From: Fragilaria radians
Lineage: Eukaryota > Bacillariophyta > Fragilariophyceae > Fragilariales > Fragilariaceae
Direction: 5' to 3'
Assembly (NCBI GenBank): GCA_900642245.1
Contig: CAAAJI010000152.1
Coordinates: 51,718-69,287 of the forward strand
Length of the DNA stretch: 17,570 nt
Shown here: piece by piece, positions 1-7,994 of the stretch
Position numbering within the stretch: the stretch's first letter is position 1
How the letters are laid out: each line of letters begins with the position of its first letter
Position numbers and translations under genes: made by a program
Notes under the pieces: model-generated
The model's input: only the letters and a program-made list of their open reading frames with translations
The model's database searches: none
Told to the model about the DNA's origin: nothing

Positions 1-313
1 CATTCGTCATCCCCCCATGAAGGGGAATACGATAAACGATATCATCAAAGTTACAATTGTTATAGGGTAATGGATCCATATCTGGTTCGGAACACCAAAA
101 ATTATCAGAAAGTTGTTGAGAAGGATGCTTGGATTCTATCGATTTCGGGTCAAAGACGAGTAGATTCCTTGTTTGGCTTTCAGCAACATCCTCCTCCACC
201 GTTTCCGTAGTATTTGTTGTTGTGATTTGTAACATTCGATGACTATGGTGGTATGTATAGGTTGTCATGATGACACTTAACAATACAACAATTGGAATCC
301 ATGAATTCCACAT
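1..313 (-). CDS. N-terminus of a type II membrane protein, partial at left edge
   Basis: An uninterrupted minus-strand frame opens with ATG at 313 and runs 104 codons off the left edge. A hydrophobic stretch at about residues 5-20 (WIPIVVLLSVIM) has almost no charge before it and is followed by a His/Thr-rich linker. This fits a single-pass signal anchor with the rest of the protein in the Golgi or ER lumen. Residues 31-70 are polar and probably disordered. Ordered sequence seems to begin near residue 72 with two cysteines (FWCSEPDMDP and NNCNFDDIVYRI). A signal-anchor stem followed by a Cys-containing start of a lumenal domain is typical of Golgi glycosyltransferases, and the CNFDDIVYRI segment loosely recalls the start of GT61/DUF563 domains. 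That family guess is weak because the catalytic part is outside the window. The start is the first ATG in the frame; a second Met is at residue 16, inside the hydrophobic segment. Confidence 0.62.
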   Translation of the reverse strand, partial: MWNSWIPIVVLLSVIMTTYTYHHSHRMLQITTTNTTETVEEDVAESQTRNLLVFDPKSIESKHPSQQLSDNFWCSEPDMDPLPYNNCNFDDIVYRIPLHGGMTN

Positions 314-1920
314 GAGACTGATTCTGATGCAAACGATGATGGAAAGTGAGATTCAAGTGGAATTTATGTAAAAATTTCATTGAATGTCTGTCCTGTGACC
401 TATGGGGTCATGGGCATTCCAAAACTTCAAGTACGTAAATTGATGGAAAAGCCTGTACATGGATGGAATGGAGATGTAGTTGTTTATGGTACAAATGACC
501 CATTTTTTGTTATCAACTCAAGATGGATTTATTTGACATCAAGATGATGGCTTTGTGCCTTTGCAATACAACTTCCATTTTGGTACAAACACACTTTTGA
601 ATTCTCAATACACTGTACCTTTTTCAAATGTTCCCAACGTAGCATCTTGAATCGAAATCATGTCAAAAGTGTGTTGACGCATGAATGTTGAATATAGTGT
701 CTAACATGATTTAATCCTGATAACTATGACCTATTATAGACTCATGCAACCAAAACAATGTAGTAACAATACAATAAGCATTCGGTGAAGGTTGGAATAC
801 TCATTTCACCTGTGGACAAAATTGGTGCAGCACATTCCAAATGTTACTCCATGGTACAAGATCAAGGAACAAATCATTTGGAGGGTGACAGTCAACGTTG
901 TTACTTACGTCACAAATATTCCATATCATTTGACAAATAGTCATTGCTTGTTACACAATCTTGTTTCATCTGGGTTCCCTAAACTTCAATTTTTTTGCAA
1001 ATCCATAAACTAAAATGTTCCCTAACACAAGGATATCTTTGCCAATAAAATTTACTTTGCTCCTCTTTTTTTCCACAATTAGCATAACTTTTCCAGAATT
1101 TGTCATATCCTTTGAAGACGTTATAGATGAACCCCATTTTCCTAACCGATCACAACAATACCACCGCATTCAGGTTCAGAGCTTGAGTAGTAGATTACAA
1201 AAGTGACGTCTCTCCTGTAATTGACAAGTCAAGTTTCAGGGGTAATCCTTTAATGTTAGACCTCTCTAAAACTTTGATCTGGTATGTTCAACAAATAAAT
1301 CCTGTCTCATAGCTTCAAATATTTTATCTTCTAACTATAGTTACTGATCACTGGATCTTCATCAATTGTTGCTTACAGTCACGTTATATAGTACATTTTC
1401 ATTATTAGAGTGCCTGCTGCTGATTCTGTCAATTTCTTTGACTGTATTTACATCTCATGACAATAGCTCAAAGGAACTTAGTCTAATAGCTAGTGAATGT
1501 GATAGAAGGAGAGTGTGTCTCGAATCAAAAGTTAAGATGCATATCTTTGCTTCAATCTTGTGGTTCAAAAATAAAGTGTTTTCTATTTCTTGAAAAAATG
1601 TCTTCACAACTCTTTTAATGGCAAAATAACTGTCCATATTATAATCCCAATGATGTAACATTGCTCGTCCAGTCATTCCTATCATATAGCCTTAACATTT
1701 TTCCCGAATTATTTTTCTCTGGGTCTTGCGGTATTGCATCTTAATTACAATCAAGCCTTTGGCTAAACTCAAATATGCTACATTTATTCATGCAAACCAA
1801 AATAAAATTCAGATACTACTAATTATAGCTTGCCTTCAAGTTGCATCTATATGACCTCTACTTAACTTTTACACAAGCCGATCTGAATTGACATGATTAA
1901 TTTGAGCAGAATTGGCTACA
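314..1920. other. Gene-free AT-rich spacer
   Basis: About 1.6 kb with no ATG-initiated frame that reads like a protein; the open frames here are under 80 codons and of unlikely composition. It should hold the 5' flank of the left-edge gene and the 3' flank of the secreted-protein gene, which both lie on the minus strand. The only structure I noticed is a 13-bp inverted repeat (near 588-601 and 662-675). Confidence 0.6.
588..675. repeat. 13-bp inverted repeat with about 60-nt loop
   Basis: AACACACTTTTGA near 588-601 is matched by its reverse complement TCAAAAGTGTGTT at 662-674. Flanking bases do not extend the pairing, and nothing nearby is clearly transcribed, so it may be chance. Confidence 0.35.
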
Positions 1921-2766
1921 TCAAGTTTTGACTGGAGCACGACTTTCTGGCGCAAGACTGACTGGTGCAGGACTTACTGGAGCACTTGTTGGCTCAGGAG
2001 TTGCTGGTGCAGATGTTATGGGAGCAAGTGTTATAGGCGCCGATGTAGGCGCCTTTGTAGGCATCATTGTAGGCATCATTGTAGGCGCCTTGGTAGGCAT
2101 CATTGTAGCCTTCTTTGTAGGCGCCTTGGTACTCACAGGTTTTGGACGTGATGCATCCTGACATGTAATATTGGCAACTTTGCACTGTAGACATACCAAT
2201 TTCTTTTCATTCAATGACATGGTGATAGGCTTGCAATCCAGAGGCAGTTTTGTCCAGAGCCGATTGAATAAGTTGAGTCTTTTTGTACCACCATACGTTT
2301 TTGTCACCGCGGTAACTTTATCTTTCATTTCCTGCTTACTAAGTTTAAACCATTTGAAAAGAACCGCTCCTTGAAAGGTTGCAGTCAATGGCGCATCGTA
2401 TTCTCCCTGAGTCAACGCTTTTGCTCCACCTTTGCAGAATTGAGGTCCGTTGGACTTAAGTCCACTGTTTTAGTAAGACACCTTAGCTTCTACGTCCTGT
2501 TGGAAAGTGATTAGGGGTATATCCTTCGCTCGCAACAAACGGCAAGCATCATAAGTTGCAGTAGATTTACTACGACCCACCAGGTGTCCCCACCAGATTG
2601 TCCAATAGCATTGACTGTCTAAGTAGCAGCCATCAACAAAGCCTTCCATGCATTGAAGTGCTTCAAGTCCCTTTGCAGAAAACTTAAAGCTACAGTCTTG
2701 CGCCAAGGTAATTACTGTTCTAGAAAGGAGAAAACAAATCGTAATCCATAATGTGTTGAAAATCAT
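1921..2766 (-). CDS. Secreted Thr/Pro-rich repeat protein, interrupted by one in-frame TAA
   Basis: ATG at 2766 opens a frame whose first 22 residues (MIFNTLWITICFLLSRTVIT, then LA) form a clear signal peptide. A Cys-rich segment follows (CSFKF, LQCMEGFVDGCYLDSQCYW) up to a TAA at 2470-2472. The same frame then continues open for another 182 codons to the TGA-complement at 1921: a Cys-containing stretch (GPQFCKGGAKAL), a charged domain with more Cys (LVCLQCKVANITCQD), then about 75 residues of xxPT repeats (STKAPT, TMMPTKAPT, SAPVSPAPVSLAP) to the end. Total is about 280 codons with a single stop. Such tails are typical of extracellular, probably O-glycosylated diatom surface or wall proteins. 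I do not recognise the family of the Cys-rich part. The TAA could be a nonsense mutation, a sequencing error, a recoded stop, or part of a short unrecognised intron (for example a GTGGGT donor at 2580 with an AG after the stop). Two genes are less likely because the second half has no ATG or signal peptide. Confidence 0.6.
2042..2137 (-). repeat. 12-bp tandem repeat encoding the xxPT tail
   Basis: Eight consecutive 12-bp units on the plus strand follow the pattern NNTGTAGGCRYC (GATGTAGGCGCC, TTTGTAGGCATC, ATTGTAGGCATC and so on), the last units degenerating. On the coding minus strand each unit gives four residues, KAPT or MMPT. The array continues more loosely to about 1930 as SAP/LAP/EPT units. 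The even 12-bp period preserves frame, so copy number can change without breaking the protein. Confidence 0.85.
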
Positions 2767-2767
2767 C

Positions 2768-2840
2768 CTAGAATCTTGTAGAGGTCAGCAGTTAAGTATT
2801 TGCTTTTTTGTGTGGAAGGGTTTCATTGTCGATAACTCAC
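2768..2840 (-). other. Candidate 5'UTR intron of the secreted-protein gene
   Basis: On the minus strand GTGAGT at 2840 is a strong donor. The stretch ends TTCTAG at 2768, one base before the ATG at 2766, with branch-point-like CTTAACTGCTGAC about 30 nt upstream of the AG. The length, 73 nt, is usual for diatom introns. Removing it would also remove an upstream ATG with its own 13-codon frame. This is seen in sequence only; transcript data would be needed to confirm it. Confidence 0.5.
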
Positions 2841-2895
2841 CGAAATATTCTTTTTAAAGTTTGATTGATTACTATATCTTGAGTTGCTTCGGACA

Positions 2896-2940
2896 CTGCA
2901 GAAAAGTAGAGAGCCAAGAATTGCAATTGGCGTCACTTAC
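2896..2940 (-). other. Possible second short 5'UTR intron
   Basis: Minus-strand GTAAGT at 2940 and a pyrimidine-rich stretch ending CTTTTCTGCAG at 2896 resemble splice sites, but the 45-nt length is short. Just upstream lies a 17-codon ATG frame whose TAA abuts the donor. The call is weaker than the 2768-2840 intron. Confidence 0.25.
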
Positions 2941-3144
2941 TTATTTATGAGAAGTAAAATTACAAATCGGTTCTTGCAATCTCGGGCTTCTCATTTTGGA
3001 TTGCGGTGTTTCCATGACTATCTAGGTTAGCAAATCTTTCTTAGGATTGTCGTTCGCATTTTGAAAGGCTTTTCAGGCTTTTCGTAAGGATACTTGACCT
3101 CGGATTTAAACTGGTCATTTTATTTGTGCATGTTTCCAATACAG

Positions 3145-3441
3145 CAATCCGAAACGAATTTGACTTGTTTTGTGGCAGTGGATGGCAAGAAAGATGAAGA
3201 TGACAACAAACAGTTGGAAATGGTTGTCAAAAATGACAGATCAAAATACAGACGTGTCAGATTCGATGATACTAGGCTGACAAATACTAGTAACAGGGTT
3301 GAAGTTGTATGAGAACTCGGAAAATCTATTGATGCTCTCCAGGAATTAACTAAAGAACGTCTGCAATCACACTCAGATTATCGCAAGTTACGTTCAAATG
3401 TGACAACTCTGATGATGACAAGGATAACGAGTTCATTTTAA
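3145..3441 (+). pseudogene. Coding-like relic with one internal TGA
   Basis: The frame beginning CAATCCGAAACG reads as charged, coil-like protein (DGKKDEDDNKQLEMVVKNDR, then SKYRRVRFDDTRL) to a TGA at 3310-3312, then continues in frame (ELGKSIDALQELTKERLQSH) to TAA at 3439. Near the end, another frame carries an acidic run (CDNSDDDKDNEF) to a TGA, suggesting a further frame change. There is no convincing start: the frame upstream has no ATG, although GTAAGG at 3084 and CCAATACAG ending at 3144 could bound a 61-nt intron. I do not recognise the family. A decayed gene fragment is the simplest reading; a spliced real gene is possible. Confidence 0.3.
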
Positions 3442-4110
3442 GCTGATCCAGAACAGAAGCTCTCTCCTTATGGTAATCTGCTTGAGCTTTTGCTTTATTT
3501 CAACCTTTGAGATGGTTTCAACTAGTATATACAGATTCATGAAGCTTTTTTCATGAGATGGAAGGCAAGGTCATCGTGCCAATCAAGCGTCATTAGCTTA
3601 CCAATTATCACCGTAATGTCTTCAGACTGTAATGCTTTGTTGTGGCCCAACAAATAGTGGTTAGGTCTACTAAGTCATTACATCCATATATCTGTTTGTT
3701 TAACATTTGGTCCAAGAGATTTAGATTTGCAAAATTAATCTACCTGTATGTAAGCCATCAGTTAGTAGTGTTTAGATGGTCAAAATGTAATTCTTTTTTC
3801 TTAGAAAGCAAAATAGATAGCAAAAGCTAAAAATATACCTGTTCAGTGCTTCATGCTTTCATCTTTCGATCGGACTTGGCTTACATCCATCCAGTCACAT
3901 TATTGCAAACCATGGTTGTATTTGACCTTTGCACACTGTATGACATTCGAAATGTAAATCTTTCAAATAATATGTTATTCCTCCATAGTAACTTAAATTT
4001 GGAAGTTGAGTAAAACAAAACACAAAATATAGTTATTTCCTTTAGTTTCCATTAATTAATCTAGTCTCATTTCCTTTTCTCTGTTTCCCCCCTCAAATTT
4101 CCTTAGATTC
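3442..4110. other. Gene-free spacer, 3' flank of the ankyrin gene
   Basis: AT-rich, with no open frame of protein-like composition on either strand. It should hold the 3' UTR and polyadenylation region of the minus-strand ankyrin gene at its right end. Confidence 0.5.
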
Positions 4111-6105
4111 TCATTGTCTTCCATTGTTAGCGCTACTGCTCAACCCATGTCTGGGACTTGCCCTTCCATTGCTCGTATTACGTATAAAATTTCGGAATGT
4201 TCCTTTCTTGCCCTGATTTTCATTCATTGCTTGAATATTGTCAGATGATACCTGTGATGCAGGCACCGCAAGAGATTCAATCCCAACATCCAATGATGAT
4301 AATTTTTCTGCGAAATTTGATAATAACGCAAGAGGATCCTTAGTTTTCTTAATATTGGCTTTCAAGTCCTTGCCTAAATTTGTCATAACATGTAATGACG
4401 ATTCGAGTGCCAACAATCGTTCCGTCAATGCAGTCATCTTTGCGTCAACAACCGTATTTTCTTCGCTACTTTCCTTAATCTTATCCTGTTCAAGCTTAAA
4501 TTTCTCCAAGACAGCAATGACTGGTTCCATTTTAGGACTATTAACAGACCTTGCTTCTGCCAACGGTGTATATCCGAACCCATTCTTTACATTGATGGAC
4601 TCGGGATATGTCGTGAGGAGTGCATGAATGATGTTGGCAGAGGATCCATTTTGACAGGCATAATGAATAGGAAGTTTTTCTTGATCGTCCTTGATTTGGG
4701 CGGCACGTGGGTAGACGCGCAAAAGGGTACGAATGACACGTTCGGAGGCTGTCTTTCGGCAGGCATGATGAAGAGGTAGCCGTCCTTGATCATCCTTACT
4801 TTGTGCACCCTTGGGAGAGGCCTTGAGGAGGGCATCAATCACTCCCTCTGCGGCACCCTTCGAGCAGGCGTGGTGGATGGGTAATCGACCCTCATCATCC
4901 TTAGACATGGCGCCTTTGGGGAAGTTCTTCAATAGGCCCTCAATCACAGCCTCAGGTGCACACTTGAGTGTAGCATAATGAATGGGTAAACGACCATCGT
5001 CGTCCTTGCACTGTGCACCCTTCGGGAAGGCCACCAAAAGAGTATTCACCACTGCGTCGGAGGCACCATAGAAGCATGCACAATGAATTGGGAGCCATCC
5101 ATCTTGATCGCGACTCTTGACACTTTCCGGATTGGCAGCGACCAATGCTTCCATCAAAGTTACTGGAGGAGTCAGAACACATGCCTTGTGGATTGGCAAA
5201 AAACGAAGATTTCCATTAAATCCCTTCGTAACAATCCACGTGTTGGCCTCATCAGGAAAGGCATGTACTCGAGACGTTGCGGAGGACCACTCTTTCTTTA
5301 AAATCAATCGAAAGAGGATAGTCCTATTTTCATAATCCACTTCCATCATTTCGGGTGCACCGCCACTGCCGTTTCCACTGACGATCGAGTTACCAGAGCG
5401 AAATGTCATACCCCTTGCCATTTCTTGTTGGAATCGTTTCATGGCAACGTAAACGGCTTCCTTGTTTTGAGACGCGGATGTTTCCACTAACCCAAGCGGC
5501 ACTCGACCCTTACGATCCTTGACATTAATCGACTCGGGGAATGCATTCAACAGAGTCAAGACGACACCCTTGGAGGCACCATTCCGACATGCTAGATGCA
5601 CCGGTAACATTCCCTGATCATCCTTCATTTGAGGACCATCCGGAAACGAAGCAATGAGTAGTTCAATGAGAGACAGAGGTGATCGAAAGATACATGTCGC
5701 ATGGAGTGGAAGTAATCTCCATCGAATCTTGGAAGATTGAGCCTCCTTACGAGAAATCCAAATCCGAGCTTGCATGGGATCCTTCTCCAAGACGGCCATG
5801 GCACCATCCCAATCCTTACCCTCAATACGTTTGTACAATTCTGTCGCACCAGAGTCGTAATCAACTTCTGGCTCATCATGACGCATCACAGAACCATTTC
5901 CACCCCCACCCATTACAGATGTTACACCAGAGGAGCCTTGTCGGGTCATACTTATTGCTGTCATGCTTCCATTATGATGGTTACTGTTGTTGTTATTATT
6001 GTTCAGATAAGTATCACCAAATTCTGTATTCCCCAAGCGAATATTTCCTTGAGGAGCCTTTGGTGGCAGATTGGAAGAGTTATTTCCCAAGTGACATAAC
6101 GCCAT
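4111..6105 (-). CDS. Ankyrin-repeat protein with two 35-residue repeat blocks and C-terminal coiled coil
   Basis: A 664-residue single-exon frame. I start at ATG 6105, the first Met; the frame is open back to 6270 but only from a TTG. Residues 1-75 are low-complexity, with poly-Asn at 35-40. Block 1 (about 80-230) has repeat cores LPLHATC (132), LPVHLACRNGAS (167) and VPLGLVETSA (202). Block 2 (about 255-530) has LPIHKAC (303), LPIHCACFYGAS (338), LPIHYATLKCAP (373), LPIHHACSKGAA (408), LPLHHACRKTAS (443), LPIHYACQNGSS (478) and TPLAEARS (513). Spacing is exactly 35 residues rather than the canonical 33, with KDDxGR linkers. Residues 526-586 look coiled-coil (FKLEQDKIKE, LTERLLALESSL) and the tail is basic and Ser/Asn-rich. 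There is no signal peptide or membrane segment. Ankyrin proteins bind other proteins, so a cytosolic or nuclear scaffold is likely; the partner is unknown. Confidence 0.9.
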   Translation of the reverse strand: MALCHLGNNSSNLPPKAPQGNIRLGNTEFGDTYLNNNNNNSNHHNGSMTAISMTRQGSSGVTSVMGGGGNGSVMRHDEPEVDYDSGATELYKRIEGKDWDGAMAVLEKDPMQARIWISRKEAQSSKIRWRLLPLHATCIFRSPLSLIELLIASFPDGPQMKDDQGMLPVHLACRNGASKGVVLTLLNAFPESINVKDRKGRVPLGLVETSASQNKEAVYVAMKRFQQEMARGMTFRSGNSIVSGNGSGGAPEMMEVDYENRTILFRLILKKEWSSATSRVHAFPDEANTWIVTKGFNGNLRFLPIHKACVLTPPVTLMEALVAANPESVKSRDQDGWLPIHCACFYGASDAVVNTLLVAFPKGAQCKDDDGRLPIHYATLKCAPEAVIEGLLKNFPKGAMSKDDEGRLPIHHACSKGAAEGVIDALLKASPKGAQSKDDQGRLPLHHACRKTASERVIRTLLRVYPRAAQIKDDQEKLPIHYACQNGSSANIIHALLTTYPESINVKNGFGYTPLAEARSVNSPKMEPVIAVLEKFKLEQDKIKESSEENTVVDAKMTALTERLLALESSLHVMTNLGKDLKANIKKTKDPLALLSNFAEKLSSLDVGIESLAVPASQVSSDNIQAMNENQGKKGTFRNFIRNTSNGRASPRHGLSSSANNGRQ

Positions 6106-7994
6106 GATTTCGAGAGGAGAGACTACACCGGAGAAAAATAATTGTTCCCTCTCTGAAAACGATGTGACCCTTGATATTCCATGTTTAGTTTTCTTCGAGT
6201 GTTTTTGTTTCTTGGCGATGGTTCGGCTAGTCGCAAAAATTAGCGACTTGAGTAATTCAGTATCCAAAAGTTATTGAGGGCAGTTATTACTAACGTCTAC
6301 AGTTATAAAACTCCGTAAGTATAATCGTTTTTCGACCTTCAACATGATCCCAATACTGAAGCGATCCAATATATGAAGAAAACTATGTCAGTATGACAAA
6401 ATTGGTATCGAATCCCAGGAACACTGTAGAATACTCGCAGAACAAACATCAGAAATCTTTCCAAACACGGGTTATTTTTAGTGCAATGCCTACAAATGAC
6501 TCTTGAGATGTGTTCAACCACGTACAAGGCAAGAAAAAGATTTAATTCTGCTAACAAGTCAGCATATCATAACTTCGTTGTCAGCCATTGTTACGTAAGT
6601 CAATCAAGCGTCAAACACTGAATTTCATTCAACTTTAGTGTTGATAATAAAGGAATTTTAATGGCAATCGTGTGTAAGCATGAAAGAAGGATATATGTGA
6701 TTCAATCATAAAATCTCATTAATCATAAGCAGGTCATCCAGGTTGATAGAATCATAGAAATTGCGGCACATGTTTAATTACTATTTTGAAGGATTTATCA
6801 CCATAGAATGAAGATAAGCGAGTTAAAAAGGATTTTAGCACAAGTTATATATACCCTTGTCAGTATAAGAAACAAAAACTATGGACTGCCAAAAAATCGG
6901 ACCATGCGTTAGTGATACGAAGATGTATTAAAGCCCTGTACACCTCAAGCTATTGATACATTTTATCTCATCTAAACAAGAATAGCTATAACAGCTTTGC
7001 GTGCTAAAACATGATGAATATTAAATTTTGGCAAACACAATGGACCTTTTGAACTAAAATGTACCAGGTCAAGAAATTCAAGAATTATCATTTAAGACTG
7101 TCTCATCATCCAATTCAGCAGTAAGGCTTTCTACTCCTGTCTTTAGGACCTTCCTCATTGCTTGATCGCGTGTAAGAATACAGCATAACTTTAATCCATG
7201 ATCAAATTTGGAAGGTTGGTTTTTGAATTCTTCTCTTGATGGCAAGAGTCTATAATATCTTTTTTCCCAAAAGATCTAAACAATTTAAAGATTTATGTTT
7301 TGCCTTTTTTGTCTTCTAATGGGTACAGTACGTCCACCGCTACAACCAACAAAAACAGATTAGTTTAGTTAAGATACCTGGTTTTGCTCAAGACATATGG
7401 GAGATATGAATAACGATGGCGTTTGACATCTAGAAAAGTAAGTTTCGCTTGGATGCCTTTATAATTCCACGACAATGAAGACCCCGAACAAAATTTATTC
7501 ACTCCATCGTCCACAAAATGTATGTGCAACATTTATTTACTCTTGATTCTGCAATAATGTAATTACAACTAGACAAAGAGAGATGATAATGACTTCCCAC
7601 AAGGGTTTCACATGACATACTCCACTTTGTCGACGCAATCGTGCATTTTTTAGAGTACAAATGGTATGTTGTGAGGTCCAAGACAGTTAGTTGAGAGGTC
7701 CAGCGCGCACAAAGTTTTCCATGGACGACTTGACTGAGTGTGACTGAATGTAGGGATGTCAAATGTTACTACCTACTGTCATTGTAGAAGGTTCCTAATC
7801 CGTTTCTGACGTGCGAATCAAAGATTTGAAATAAGTATTAGTAAAGAACATTCTTTGATTGTGATTCTAGGTTTGCATTCACGAAGTTATACTTAAGGGT
7901 CCAGAAACGAAAAGGAACTTTACTTTGGCAATCAGGAGAATTAAAATAATTGCGTTGATTGGAGGAATTAAAGGTTGATCTCACGAATTTGCAA
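6106..7994. promoter_or_regulatory. 1.9-kb divergent spacer between the ankyrin and HSF genes
   Basis: Holds the 5' flanks of two genes transcribed away from each other. The first 165 nt beside the ankyrin gene stay open in its frame without an ATG and are probably 5' UTR. I see no other gene: the longest frames start at non-ATG codons and look random. The HSE-like dyad and inverted repeat near the HSF end are listed separately. Confidence 0.5.
7816..7860 (+). promoter_or_regulatory. HSE-like dyad within a 9-bp inverted repeat upstream of the HSF gene
   Basis: AGAACATTCT at 7845-7854 matches the two-unit heat-shock element nGAAnnTTCn. It overlaps the right arm of an inverted repeat: AATCAAAGA at 7816-7824 and TCTTTGATT at 7852-7860. 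It lies about 140 bp before the proposed ATG. HSEs normally carry three or more units, and a six-base fixed dyad is expected a few times in 17 kb by chance, so autoregulation is only a suggestion. A CRE-like TGACGT sits just upstream at about 7807. Confidence 0.3.

Noticed and set aside
1455..1530. TAGCTCAAAGG (A-box-like) followed by TCTCGAATCA (B-box-like)
   Set aside because: Neither a T-stem nor an acceptor stem pairs; chance match to the box motifs.
1928..2161. Plus-strand Gly/Ala/Val-rich frame (TGARLSGARLTGAGL) opposite the xxPT repeat
   Set aside because: It is the antisense shadow of the 12-bp repeat; the signal peptide and Cys-rich domain are on the minus strand.
5679..6107. Long plus-strand frames of 120-142 codons inside the ankyrin gene
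   Set aside because: Antisense shadows of a clearly conserved ankyrin coding sequence; composition is not protein-like.
6400..6425. GGTATCGAATCCC resembling a tRNA T-arm
   Set aside because: No matching stems and no A-box at the right distance.
7499..7762. 87-codon minus-strand frame in the ankyrin-HSF spacer
   Set aside because: Opens at TTG, first Met is far inside, and no family features are seen.
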